A DNA stretch of 43,691 bases, from assembly GCA_018396955.1 (NCBI GenBank), contig JAGTQI010000004.1:1-43691 (forward strand), written 5' to 3'. Below the pieces are notes generated by a model. That model had not been told where the DNA came from. It did no database searches and worked only from the letters and a program-made list of their open reading frames with translations. Both the position numbers and the translations under genes were made by a program. Shown here one piece after another: positions 1 to 7,181 of this stretch. Numbering within the stretch: the first letter of the stretch is position 1; each line of letters starts with the position of its first letter. The DNA is from Candidatus Bathyarchaeota archaeon. GTDB taxonomy: Archaea > Thermoproteota > Bathyarchaeia > Bathyarchaeales > Bathycorpusculaceae.

Positions 1-15
1 AGCTTTGGCAAAGCG

Positions 16-27
16 TAAAGTTTAAAG
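16..27 (+). promoter_or_regulatory. Probable TATA box for rpoH
   Basis: The A/T stretch AAAGTTTAAAGG is centred near base 22. An archaeal TATA box sits about 26 bases before the transcript start, so transcription should begin near base 48. This leaves a leader of about 35 bases that contains the AGAGGT ribosome site before the TTG start at 83. The assignment rests on position and composition only. Confidence 0.4.
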
Positions 28-82
28 GTCTACGCCATGTTAAGGATTCGAATGCCGATTTGACACAAGAGGTTTAAACAGT

Positions 83-634
83 TTGAGTGTTGAAGAGGAA
101 AATCTGGAAGAACGAAAAGCAAAAATTCTAATAAAGCTTAGGGGATACAAGCTCATTAAAAGGGAGAAAGTCAAAGACACAGTAAGCTACGTTGTTGAGG
201 CCCCAAAAGAAGGGAAAAAGAAGATCCTAATATGGTGCGCCCCAGAAGAAACTGTTGGCATATTAACCATAAACCGCATGGCAAAAGCCATGAAAGAAGC
301 TGAAATAGAACATGGAATATTAATAGCAAGCGGACGCTACACCAACGCTGCAAAACAAACGGCAAAGAAAAAACGTATAGAGCTCCTTCCAAAAACCTTC
401 CCAGTCTTCGACATATTCGAGCATCGGCTTGTGCCAAAACATGAAATCCTAACCCCAGAAGAACGCGAAAAAGTCCTAGCCCAGTATAGAGTGGAGCCAT
501 ACCAGCTTCCACAAATTAAGGCTTCAGACCCAGCAGCAAAAGCCATAGGGGCAAAGCCGGGCGACATACTACGCATAATCCGAAAAAGCCCCACAGCGGG
601 CGAACACATAGCCTACAGATACGTAGTAGAATAA
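83..634 (+). CDS. rpoH: RNA polymerase subunit RpoH/Rpb5 with eukaryote-type N-terminal jaw domain
   Basis: Subunit H of archaeal RNA polymerase, equivalent to eukaryotic Rpb5. Residues 109-183 are the conserved assembly domain ([11 protein letters not shown], the KASDP motif, and the RKSPTAGE-x4-YR ending). Archaeal RpoH is usually only this domain, about 75-85 residues. Here residues 1-108 form an extra domain that lines up with the human Rpb5 jaw: RGY near residue 20, an EE-x-VGI-x-TI motif near 55-63, then M-x-E-x2-I, a hydrophobic strand and a T-x-AAKQ motif near 87-92. The start is TTG, chosen because AGAGGT lies 9 bases upstream and the jaw homology extends close to it. The gene is not beside rpoB, which lies more than 30 kb away, and it converges on the next gene with a 10-base gap. 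Identity of the C-terminal half is near certain; the jaw match was made by eye. Confidence 0.95.
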   Translation: MSVEEENLEERKAKILIKLRGYKLIKREKVKDTVSYVVEAPKEGKKKILIWCAPEETVGILTINRMAKAMKEAEIEHGILIASGRYTNAAKQTAKKKRIELLPKTFPVFDIFEHRLVPKHEILTPEEREKVLAQYRVEPYQLPQIKASDPAAKAIGAKPGDILRIIRKSPTAGEHIAYRYVVE

Positions 635-644
635 GCGAATGGGT

Positions 645-983
645 TTACTGTCTGCCTTCTGCAAGCACCTTATTTAACAAGTTTTCCACGCGCCTATACT
701 CTTCTAAGAGCATTTTTCCAAAACTTGTGAGTTCTGCGCCGCCCCCGCCTTTTCTGCCGCCCCTATAAGTTTCCAGTATGGGCTTTTTCAGTGTTTTCTC
801 AACTCTCTTTATGTAACTCCAAACATAGCGATAGGACATCCCAAGCCTTTTCGCAGCCCTTGATATGGAGTGCTCCTTTTCTATTTGTTCTAGGATTTGG
901 GCTCCGCCCTTCCCTATGAGCGGTTTTCCATGATGTTCCAGCCATATTTTGAAGGATAGCTTATGTTTTGTCTGGTTTCGCAT
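645..983 (-). CDS. ModE-type winged-helix transcriptional regulator
   Basis: A 112-residue DNA-binding protein of the ModE N-terminal family, whose winged helix is related to LysR. Visible are GKGGAQILEQIEKEHSIS, the SRAAKRLGMSYRYVWSYIK recognition-helix region, and a glycine-rich wing (RGGRKGGGGAELT) followed by a G-x2-L-x-EYRR helix, all typical of ModE. The C-terminal molybdate-binding (TOBE) domains of full ModE are absent, as in many short archaeal versions. It is therefore unclear whether it senses molybdate or tungstate. It is transcribed divergently from the TauE/SafE permease, and an inverted repeat flanks the shared promoter, so control of that permease is plausible but unproven. 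Confidence 0.85.
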   Translation of the reverse strand: MRNQTKHKLSFKIWLEHHGKPLIGKGGAQILEQIEKEHSISRAAKRLGMSYRYVWSYIKRVEKTLKKPILETYRGGRKGGGGAELTSFGKMLLEEYRRVENLLNKVLAEGRQ

Positions 984-999
984 TTTGTTTTGGTATTTG

Positions 1000-1050
1000 C
1001 CTCGTTAGGTTTATAAGCTTATTCGATATGAATACGGAAGCACAACGAGG
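1000..1050. promoter_or_regulatory. Inverted repeat flanking the promoter between the ModE-like gene and the permease
   Basis: CCTCGTT (1000-1006) is exactly complementary to AACGAGG (1044-1050). Between the arms is a TATA-like TTTATAAGC (about 1010-1018), suited to transcription towards the permease with a start near 1040. Arms placed around a promoter next to a divergent regulator suggest an operator. The right arm overlaps the GAGGAGG ribosome site, so an RNA hairpin is an alternative. The sequence does not match the bacterial ModE box closely. Confidence 0.35.
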
Positions 1051-1061
1051 AGGCGAACAAA

Positions 1062-1862
1062 ATAAATAAAGAAACGCCGCTTTCAAAGAGGAAACTTTCA
1101 GCAGCCCTCTTCTTTGGCGTTCTTTTAGGCGCAGCCGCCGGGTTAATAGGCGTTGGCGGAGGCGAGTTTAGAACGCCAATACTTCTATATATTATTGGAC
1201 TTCCAGTGGTGACAGCCATAGCCGTAAACTTGCTCGTCGGCCTACTAACAGTAATAGTCTCCTTTTTTAGGCGCTTCCAGCTAGGCTTGTTAAACGGGCA
1301 CAGCATCAACATCGCCCTAATCATGTCTGCAACATCAATTATCGGGGCCTATCTTGGGGCGCTTTTAACGGATAAGATTCCGGAAAAACCATTAAAGAGG
1401 CTTCTAGCAGCCTTCCTTGTAATCGTCGGCTTAAAAATTGGGCTTGAACCCTTCATACAAATACCATTCACATTCACCACCACTCTTGGTTTTTTAGAAG
1501 AGGCCCTCCTAGCAGCCTTAATAGGCTTGGTGATAGGCATTATTTCTGGAACCATTGGGGTTGCAGGCGGCGAATTCCGAATCCCAGCCCTCATATATGT
1601 TTTCAGCCTAGACATAGTTGCAGCTGGGACAGCCAGCCTCCTAGTTTCCATACCAACGGTGGCTTCCGGCTTTTTGAAACATCATATCATGGGACACATG
1701 AACAGAAGCGCCACAATAATAGCGATAGCCATGGGCATAGGCTCAGTGCTTGGTGCTTTCATAGGTGCGTCCTACGCTGGAGAAGTTGAAAAGGAGATTC
1801 TAAAAGTGCTGCTGGGTTTAATCCTGATTTTGGCAACCGTCAGAATGGTAACAAAACCTTAA
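1062..1862 (+). CDS. TauE/SafE family permease with a non-standard start
   Basis: A multi-pass membrane transporter of the TauE/SafE family (sulfite, organosulfonate or related anion export). The family has two repeated halves, and both glycine-rich signatures are present: GVGGGEFRTP near the beginning and GVAGGEFRIPAL in the middle. In this reading frame no ATG, GTG or TTG occurs between the upstream stop at 1029 and base 1206. A start at 1206 would delete the first membrane helix and the first signature. An excellent GAGGAGG ribosome site (1047-1053) sits 8 bases before an ATA codon at 1062, which I use as the provisional start. Alternatively an ATG at 1028 in another frame (13 codons, stop at 1067) would join with one frameshift in the A-rich stretch 1056-1070. 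Length is about 266 residues, normal for the family. Substrate unknown. Confidence 0.8.
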   Translation: MNKETPLSKRKLSAALFFGVLLGAAAGLIGVGGGEFRTPILLYIIGLPVVTAIAVNLLVGLLTVIVSFFRRFQLGLLNGHSINIALIMSATSIIGAYLGALLTDKIPEKPLKRLLAAFLVIVGLKIGLEPFIQIPFTFTTTLGFLEEALLAALIGLVIGIISGTIGVAGGEFRIPALIYVFSLDIVAAGTASLLVSIPTVASGFLKHHIMGHMNRSATIIAIAMGIGSVLGAFIGASYAGEVEKEILKVLLGLILILATVRMVTKP

Positions 1863-1865
1863 AGG

Positions 1866-2087
1866 CTAAGCGCTTTTCCGCTCATTTTTAAGCTCATACA
1901 GGATTACTAATGCTTCGCCGAGGGGGATGCCAAGCCTAGATGCAAGCTCGGAAGGCGTAATATTCGGGTTTTCGTGGAGCACCACGTCCCTTGTGTAAGC
2001 CTTATGATGGTGATACATGACCATAGCATGAACCGTCTCCACAAGTATTGGCCAAAGCTTTTCTTTGGCGTATTCTTCAAGACTCAT
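1866..2087 (-). CDS. Small helix-turn-helix protein, function unknown
   Basis: A 73-residue protein. The first half is helical with a histidine cluster (MVMYHHHK, residues 24-31). The second half reads like a DNA-binding helix-turn-helix (PNITPSELASRLGIPLGEALVIL). It lies 41 bases downstream of the nitroreductase on the same strand and may share its transcript. Its 3' end faces the permease gene across a gap of three bases. The histidines could bind a metal, which would make it a small metal- or redox-responsive regulator, but that is a guess. I do not recognise a named family. Confidence 0.6.
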   Translation of the reverse strand: MSLEEYAKEKLWPILVETVHAMVMYHHHKAYTRDVVLHENPNITPSELASRLGIPLGEALVILYELKNERKSA

Positions 2088-2128
2088 AACTCATCATAAA
2101 AGAATATTGTGAAAGTTGGTTATTCAGT

Positions 2129-2680
2129 TTACTCTCGATAGTCACTGAGGTTTTGCGGTTTCCTCCCAAACTCTTCAAAGCTTACAATTTTTTCTAGAGG
2201 TTTCCGGCGTCTAATCAAGTGGAGCACTTTGCTCGTTAAATCAAACTTTTTCCTCGGATATCCTAGTGCCAACAACGCCACAACGCGGTAGTTCTCTGGA
2301 ATTTTTGGTAATTCGCGCACTTGGCTTTCCCCGAAGCTTCCAACCCAGCACGTTCCAAACCCCATGCTTGTGGCTGTTAAAACCATGTTCTGCATGGCTA
2401 TGGCAACATCCACCATAAACCATTTAGGCGAAGCCTTCTGGTCGCCGCATCCAACAATGATGACAGGCGCCTCTTTGAGGAATCTTGCAAAAGGTGCTTG
2501 TGCAAGCTTTTCCCGTCTTTCAGCGTCTGTAACAACAATGAAGTGCCATGGCTGTTTGTTGCCGGCTGAAGGAGCAAGCCTACCTGCCTCCAAAACCCGC
2601 AGAAGTTTTTCTTTCGGCACTGGTGTTGGTTGGTAAGCCCTTATAGAACGCCTAGCCTGAACAGCCTCAAAGACTTCCAT
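2129..2680 (-). CDS. Nitroreductase family FMN-dependent oxidoreductase
   Basis: A 183-residue nitroreductase-fold flavoprotein. The N-terminus has the FMN-binding RRSIRAYQ motif and the APSAGNKQPWHF motif. The middle has the helix with AMQNMVLTATSMGFGTCWVG, followed by ALGYPRKK near the end. These proteins use NAD(P)H to reduce nitro compounds, quinones, flavins or other small acceptors; family membership alone does not give the substrate. It is probably cotranscribed with the small helix-turn-helix gene that follows. Length is normal for the short subfamily. Confidence 0.9.
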   Translation of the reverse strand: MEVFEAVQARRSIRAYQPTPVPKEKLLRVLEAGRLAPSAGNKQPWHFIVVTDAERREKLAQAPFARFLKEAPVIIVGCGDQKASPKWFMVDVAIAMQNMVLTATSMGFGTCWVGSFGESQVRELPKIPENYRVVALLALGYPRKKFDLTSKVLHLIRRRKPLEKIVSFEEFGRKPQNLSDYRE

Positions 2681-2815
2681 CCTACAAACACCATAAAGGC
2701 GTTATACCCGCGTCTGAAATAAGGCTTTGCTACAGCGGAACAGGCCAGCCTAAGGCTCGGGTAAAGTTTATCTTTAACGATTCTGTTAGGCTACAAATTC
2801 AAAAGGGCTGAACGA

Positions 2816-3502
2816 ATGATAAGGGCTGTTGTCTTCGACCTAGACGGAACAATAGTTAAATTCAACATAGACTTCAGAGCCGTGAGAGCCGAGGTAAGAA
2901 GCCTCCTAATCAAGGAGGGAGTTCCAGCCTCAGTCCTATCCATAAACGAAAGCATGTTTGAAATGTTGAAGAAAATGGAAATTTTCATGAAGAACAACGG
3001 AAAGCCGATGAGCAAGATAGAAGAGATTCGAAGGAAAGCCCTAGCAATAGCCGAAAAATACGAATTAGAAGCCGCCAAAACCACAAGCCTACAGCCCGGG
3101 GTAAAGGAGATCCTAAAAACCTTGAAGGATATGGGCTTAAAGATTGGCATATGCACAGTTAACAGCCGAAAATCGGTGGAATACATCCTCAAGAAATTCA
3201 GGATAGATAGGTTTTTTGACGCCTTAACCCCTAGAGACGCGGTTAAAAACGTTAAGCCCAGCGCTGAACACTTGGAAGCCACATTAAAAGCACTGGGGGT
3301 GAACTCGAAAGAAAGCTTGGTTGTTGGTGACAGCCCAGCAGACATGAAATGCGCGAAAGAGTTGGGCGCGGTGGCCGTGGCTTTACCAACGGGAATGTCA
3401 ACACAAAAAGAGTTGTCGGATGCTGGGGCAAACTACATAGTAACAAGGATAACTGACATACCCACCCTTATAGAGCAGATTAATATTTCCAAAAGTGTTT
3501 AA
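2816..3502 (+). CDS. HAD superfamily phosphatase (phosphoglycolate phosphatase-like)
   Basis: A 228-residue haloacid dehalogenase-type hydrolase. Motif I is DLDGTIVKF at residues 8-16 with the nucleophile and acid/base aspartates. A helical cap (about residues 20-90) follows, then motif II (ICTVNS), the motif III lysine in the KNVKPSAEH stretch, and motif IV (VVGDSPADMKCAKELGA). The layout is that of the phosphoglycolate phosphatase/Gph group, which removes phosphate from small phosphorylated metabolites. The exact substrate is not determined by sequence. The ATG start is in good context and motif I follows at once. It is a single gene, with a TATA-like AAAGTTTATC near 2763-2772. Confidence 0.88.
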   Translation: MIRAVVFDLDGTIVKFNIDFRAVRAEVRSLLIKEGVPASVLSINESMFEMLKKMEIFMKNNGKPMSKIEEIRRKALAIAEKYELEAAKTTSLQPGVKEILKTLKDMGLKIGICTVNSRKSVEYILKKFRIDRFFDALTPRDAVKNVKPSAEHLEATLKALGVNSKESLVVGDSPADMKCAKELGAVAVALPTGMSTQKELSDAGANYIVTRITDIPTLIEQINISKSV

Positions 3503-3560
3503 TATAAAGCGTAGACTATTTCAGAATATGTGCGCGAATTATATTTGGAGAAAGTGATTG

Positions 3561-3962
3561 ATGAGAGAAGAATCTGTATGGTGGATTGAGGATGCAAAGA
3601 GGAGTTTAACAAAGGCTGGAAAGTATTTAGAGCTCGGTTTTTACGAGGACTGTGTTTTTAATTGTCAACAGGCCCTAGAAAAACTGTTTAAGGGCTTATC
3701 AATTGAGCTTCTTAAAAAGAGGCCTGTTAAAACCCATAAGCTTACAACCCTTTACAAACCGCTGGAGAAATACGCCCAGATAGGCGAAGAACTTAAGGAT
3801 TTTCTTTCACTTATATCGCCCTACTACTTTATCACGCGGTATCCGGACATAGCGATGGGGTTGCCCAGCGAAATAGTAACCGAGAAGTTTGCAAAAGAAT
3901 GTCTGACCAAAACGAGGAGGGTTTTCGATTGCTTTCAGAAGTTTATATCGAAAGGGAAGTGA
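3561..3962 (+). CDS. HEPN domain protein, toxin partner of a HEPN/MNT pair
   Basis: A helical HEPN-domain protein of 133 residues. The N-terminus (WWIEDAKRSLTKAGKYLELG) and the FNCQQALEKLFKGL helix are typical. The RPVKTH stretch fits the R-x4-6-H motif of HEPN ribonucleases. The 3' end overlaps the next gene, a minimal nucleotidyltransferase, by 34 bases, the classic arrangement of HEPN/MNT toxin-antitoxin pairs. In those systems the HEPN protein cleaves RNA and the nucleotidyltransferase blocks it, in characterised cases by modifying HEPN. The start is ATG 3561; a TTG one codon earlier is also possible with the GGAG at 3547-3550. Confidence 0.88.
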   Translation: MREESVWWIEDAKRSLTKAGKYLELGFYEDCVFNCQQALEKLFKGLSIELLKKRPVKTHKLTTLYKPLEKYAQIGEELKDFLSLISPYYFITRYPDIAMGLPSEIVTEKFAKECLTKTRRVFDCFQKFISKGK

Positions 3963-4276
3963 GGTGCTACCTAAAGAGCCTGCCAGTTAAAATAGATTTT
4001 GCCATCCTTTTTGGCTCAACTATTTATGGTGAAAGATTAAGAGACAGCGACATAGACTTAATAGTGGTTTCAAAGGATTTTGAGGGCATGCCCTTTGAGG
4101 AGAGAATTTTTATTCTGCAGAAGCATTGGAAACACAGTGTTATGCTTGAAGCTTTCGGATTCACACCAACAGAATTTGAAAAACTCAAAGATAAGAGCAT
4201 AGTTGTCCAGGAAGCTGTTGAAAAAGGGAAGAGAATCTTAGTTCGCAGAAATGGTAAAGTGGCTAAAACGGTTTAA
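3929..4276 (+). CDS. Minimal nucleotidyltransferase (MNT), antitoxin partner of the HEPN gene
   Basis: A 115-residue nucleotidyltransferase with the motif GSTIYGERLRDSDIDLIVV: the GS dipeptide, then the two catalytic aspartates of D-x-D. A third acidic strand follows after the KHWKHSVMLEAF segment. An upstream ATG at 3899 is in frame, but a perfect GAGGAGG (3914-3920) lies 8 bases before TTG 3929, so I place the start there. This reduces the overlap with the HEPN gene to 34 bases and implies translational coupling. The 3' end overlaps the convergent DUF35 gene by 14 bases. Confidence 0.86.
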   Translation: MLSEVYIEREVRCYLKSLPVKIDFAILFGSTIYGERLRDSDIDLIVVSKDFEGMPFEERIFILQKHWKHSVMLEAFGFTPTEFEKLKDKSIVVQEAVEKGKRILVRRNGKVAKTV

Positions 4277-4664
4277 AATGATATCTTGGCCATTGGGGCC
4301 ATTGCTGGGTATGCTGGGGCTCTTCAAATTCCATTTTTAAGCGCATCCCAACCTTGATTTTATCCAGCGGAACATCTCTTATCATTCCCGGGATTTTTAC
4401 TCCGTTTTCTAGCTGGATTATGCCCACCGCGTATGGTGCCATGCTTTGGAATTGGGTTGGTGCTACATGGATTATTGTGTATGTTAGGAGTTTGCCTTTT
4501 TGTGGTAGTTCAACCCATTCGAATTCTGTTGAGAGGCATTTGTCGCATAGGGGTCTTGGCGGAAGGTGGATTTTTCCGCATTTGCGGCATTTTCCACCCA
4601 TGAGTTTTTTCTGGCTTATGTTCTTGTAGAACTGTTCTATGGTAAAGGCTTGTGGTTCCGCCAT
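4263..4664 (-). CDS. DUF35 OB-fold/zinc-ribbon protein, thiolase partner
   Basis: A 133-residue acyl-CoA-associated scaffold protein. The zinc ribbon has two CxxC pairs (CRKCGK and CDKC, residues 26-42), followed by an OB-fold with TYTIIHVAPTQFQ and a GMRLKMEFEE strand. In archaea such proteins sit next to thiolases and HMG-CoA synthases; in the methanogen acetoacetyl-CoA thiolase/HMG-CoA synthase complex the DUF35 protein bridges the enzymes and holds the CoA. The thiolase gene immediately upstream ends 9 bases before this ATG, so the two almost certainly form one transcript and complex. Confidence 0.9.
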   Translation of the reverse strand: MAEPQAFTIEQFYKNISQKKLMGGKCRKCGKIHLPPRPLCDKCLSTEFEWVELPQKGKLLTYTIIHVAPTQFQSMAPYAVGIIQLENGVKIPGMIRDVPLDKIKVGMRLKMEFEEPQHTQQWPQWPRYHFKPF

Positions 4665-4673
4665 ATGCCCTTT

Positions 4674-5846
4674 TCACCCCCTCCTGTAGATGTGGACCGT
4701 GGCTGTTGCGCCTGAACCGCCCACATTATGGGTTAAGCCTATTTCAGCGTCTGCCACTTGCCGCTTGTCAGCTTGTCCAGTAAGCTGCAAATATATTTCA
4801 TAGGCTTGGGCTGTTCCCGTGGCGCCCACTGGGTGGCCTTTAGCCTTTAGGCCTCCGCTTGTGTTGACGGGGATTCTGCCCTTCAAGGTTGTTTCGCCTT
4901 TTTCTGCTAGTTTTCCGCCTTCGCCGGGCTTGCAGAAGCCTAAATCCTCGTAGGCTATTATTTCGGCTATTGTGAAGCAGTCGTGCACCTCAGCCACGTC
5001 GATGTCTTCCGGCGTTAAACCAGCCATTTCGTAGGCTTGTTTTGCCGCTATTTTGGCTGCCTTAAGCGATGTGAAATCATCCCTTTCATAAATGCCTATG
5101 GTGTCGCTTGCTTGCCCGCTCCCAATTATGTGCACTGGCGTATCCGTGTACCGTTTGGCTATTTCAGGCCTTGTCAGTATGAGGCAGCTTGCCCCATCGG
5201 TTATTAGCGAGCAATCGTAAAGCTTTAGGGGCCAAGCGATAACCCTTGAGGTTAAGGCTTGTTCTAGGGTTATCTCCTTCTGCATGTGCGCCTTCGGGTT
5301 TAGGCTCCCATTGTAATGGTTTTTCACGGCAACATGGGCCAACTGCCCTTCTGTTGTGCCGTACTTGTGCATGTGGGCTGTAGCCATCAATGCAAACAGT
5401 CCCGGAAAGGTTATGCCGTGCCACTGTTCGAAGGGGAAATCTGAAGCCATAGCCAAAAACTCCGTGACTTCTGGGGTGCTTCGATGAGTCATTTTTTCAA
5501 CACCTCCAGCCATCACCACATCGCATAGGCCTGAGGCAACCGCAAATATGGCTGCCCTCAATGCTGCGCCTGATGAACTGCAAGCCGCCTCAGTTCTTGT
5601 TGCGGGTATGTGTAGCAAACCAGCCCAGTCTGCTGCCGTGGCGCCAGTATGCCCCTGATGCTCATAGGATTCACCCATATGCCCAATAAACAGGGCTTTT
5701 ATGTCCTTTTTTGGGTCTAGTTTTGGGCAGCGTTCATAAGCCTCTTTTGCAGCTTGTGCAAAAATCTCGCGGGCGTACAAACCTTCAAGCTTCCCAAATT
5801 TTGAAAGCCCTGCAGAAACTATTGAGGCGAGGGGTTTTCCCTTCAA
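4674..5846 (-). CDS. Thiolase (acetyl-CoA C-acetyltransferase family), catalytically complete
   Basis: A 390-residue archaeal thiolase, catalysing cleavage or formation of a 3-ketoacyl-CoA such as acetoacetyl-CoA. The nucleophilic cysteine lies in EAACSSSGAALRA. Other motifs are HDCFTIAE, the NTSGGLKAKGHPVGATG motif with the catalytic histidine, and the C-terminal NVGGSGATATVHIYRR. The frame opens at TTG 5888, but the TATA-like box at 5902-5910 predicts a transcript start near 5880, after that codon. A GGGAG 10 bases before TTG 5846 supports the later start, which also gives a more typical N-terminus. It forms an operon with the DUF35 gene downstream, so it could serve either the mevalonate pathway or acetoacetyl-CoA cleavage. 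No HMG-CoA synthase is visible here. Confidence 0.9.
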   Translation of the reverse strand: MKGKPLASIVSAGLSKFGKLEGLYAREIFAQAAKEAYERCPKLDPKKDIKALFIGHMGESYEHQGHTGATAADWAGLLHIPATRTEAACSSSGAALRAAIFAVASGLCDVVMAGGVEKMTHRSTPEVTEFLAMASDFPFEQWHGITFPGLFALMATAHMHKYGTTEGQLAHVAVKNHYNGSLNPKAHMQKEITLEQALTSRVIAWPLKLYDCSLITDGASCLILTRPEIAKRYTDTPVHIIGSGQASDTIGIYERDDFTSLKAAKIAAKQAYEMAGLTPEDIDVAEVHDCFTIAEIIAYEDLGFCKPGEGGKLAEKGETTLKGRIPVNTSGGLKAKGHPVGATGTAQAYEIYLQLTGQADKRQVADAEIGLTHNVGGSGATATVHIYRRG

Positions 5847-5901
5847 ATTTAAACTTCTCCCAGAGTTAGCGTTATAGAGAAAATCCAAAGTTAACGAACA
5901 A

Positions 5902-5910
5902 GTATTTAAG
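5902..5910 (-). promoter_or_regulatory. TATA box for the thiolase/DUF35 operon
   Basis: On the minus strand this reads CTTAAATAC, a good archaeal TATA box centred near 5906. It places the transcript start close to 5880. That start lies downstream of TTG 5888 and upstream of the GGGAG/TTG pair at 5861-5846, and so decides the start codon of the thiolase gene. Confidence 0.5.
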
Positions 5911-6007
5911 TTTCTTCAATACTTCCGCTTATTTTCCACGAAAAGTTTTATGTGAACACCAGTTTAAACTATAGCCTCTAAAATGGAGAAAAGGGGAAGG
6001 AGAAATT

Positions 6008-7165
6008 ATGAGCGAAGTCGCAATTGTTGGTGTTGGATGCGTCGGCTTTAGACCAATAACGCCAGAGCTTTCCTATAAAGAGTTGATGTTTGAGGCGGCT
6101 GTTAAAGCCTATGAAGATGCTGGCGGGATAAATCCAAGAGAAGACGTTGACGTTTTTGTGACGTGCGCCGAAGACTACTTGGAAGGCTTCAGCATATTCG
6201 ACGAGTTCGTACCAGACCAGCTTGGTGCAGCCCTACGCCACTTGCTCACTGTTTCCGGCGACGGTATGCTTGGACTGGCAACGGCTTACATGCTGATAAA
6301 GACTGGATACTTTGACACTGTGGTTGTGGAAGCCCACAGCAAAGCCTCAGACATACTAACATACATGGATATTGTGCAGTTTGGGCTTGACCCAATTTTT
6401 AATAGGCCTCTTGGCGGGCACCCTTACTACATCGCCGGCTTGGAGATGAACCGCTACTTGCATGAAACTGGCACAACCGAGGAGCAGTGCGCCGAAGTCG
6501 TGGTCAAAAATAAGAAGAACGCCGTCCTCAACCCGCATGCAGCTTATGGTGCAAACATAACCCTAAACCAGGTTATGTGCTCAGAAAGGCTTTTCCACCC
6601 GCTGAAAAAGCTGGAAATTAGCACGCCGGCAGACGGCTGCATAGTCCTGGTTTTAGCCTCCGAAAAGGTCGCTGAAAAGCTTACGGACAAGCCAGTCTGG
6701 GTTAAGGGGGTTGGATGGTGCACTGAAACCCCAAGCCTAGAAACAAGAGACTGGACAAGGGCGGTTTACACACGGCTGGCGGCTGAAATGGCCTACAAGG
6801 AGGCTAAAATCAGCAATCCATGGAGGGACATAGACTTTGCAGAGATCCACGACGTGTTCGCCTATAAGGAGCTGCAGCACATGGAAGCCCTAAAACTTTG
6901 CGATTATGGCACGGCTGGAAAACTGACGGAGGATGGCTTAACAGCCTTGGACGGAGAGTTGCCAGTGAACCCGTCTGGAGGGCTGCTGGGAATGGGTTAT
7001 GGACTTGAGGCTTCTGGACTGCAGAAAGTGCTTGAAGTCGTTTTACAGCTTAGGGGCGAGGCTGGTGCAAGGCAGGTTGAAGACGCACAGGTGGGTTTAG
7101 CCCACACGTGGCGTGGAATTCCAACAGCAACGGGCGCTGTAGCCGTTTTAAGCAATGTTAAGTAG
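6008..7165 (+). CDS. Thiolase-fold protein lacking the catalytic Cys and His (possible retro-aldolase subunit)
   Basis: A 385-residue member of the SCP2/lipid-transfer branch of the thiolase superfamily, starting at ATG after a GGGGAAGGAG ribosome site. The N-terminus VAIVGVGCVGFRP and the DVFAYKEL and NPSGGLLGMGYG blocks give the fold. When aligned with the complete thiolase next door, the nucleophile position in ACSSSG falls in VSGDG, so the cysteine is replaced. The GHP histidine motif is replaced by GYG. Such proteins cannot do classical thiolysis. Cys-less thiolase homologues paired with DUF35 proteins (Ltp2/ChsH2 in steroid side-chain breakdown) are retro-aldolases that split 3-hydroxy-acyl-CoA. 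The gene leads a four-gene run with a second such protein and two DUF35 genes, divergent from the true thiolase. Substrate unknown. Confidence 0.85.
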   Translation: MSEVAIVGVGCVGFRPITPELSYKELMFEAAVKAYEDAGGINPREDVDVFVTCAEDYLEGFSIFDEFVPDQLGAALRHLLTVSGDGMLGLATAYMLIKTGYFDTVVVEAHSKASDILTYMDIVQFGLDPIFNRPLGGHPYYIAGLEMNRYLHETGTTEEQCAEVVVKNKKNAVLNPHAAYGANITLNQVMCSERLFHPLKKLEISTPADGCIVLVLASEKVAEKLTDKPVWVKGVGWCTETPSLETRDWTRAVYTRLAAEMAYKEAKISNPWRDIDFAEIHDVFAYKELQHMEALKLCDYGTAGKLTEDGLTALDGELPVNPSGGLLGMGYGLEASGLQKVLEVVLQLRGEAGARQVEDAQVGLAHTWRGIPTATGAVAVLSNVK

Positions 7166-7181
7166 TGGAGGTGTATGAGGC

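Noticed and set aside
1019-1324. A 101-codon minus-strand frame across the permease start
   Set aside because: It overlaps the permease in antisense and has no domain or ribosome site; the permease signatures on the plus strand explain the sequence.
2791-3345. A 184-codon open frame on the minus strand
   Set aside because: It lies antisense to the HAD phosphatase and is a shadow: its sequence has no domain, whereas the plus strand shows all HAD motifs.
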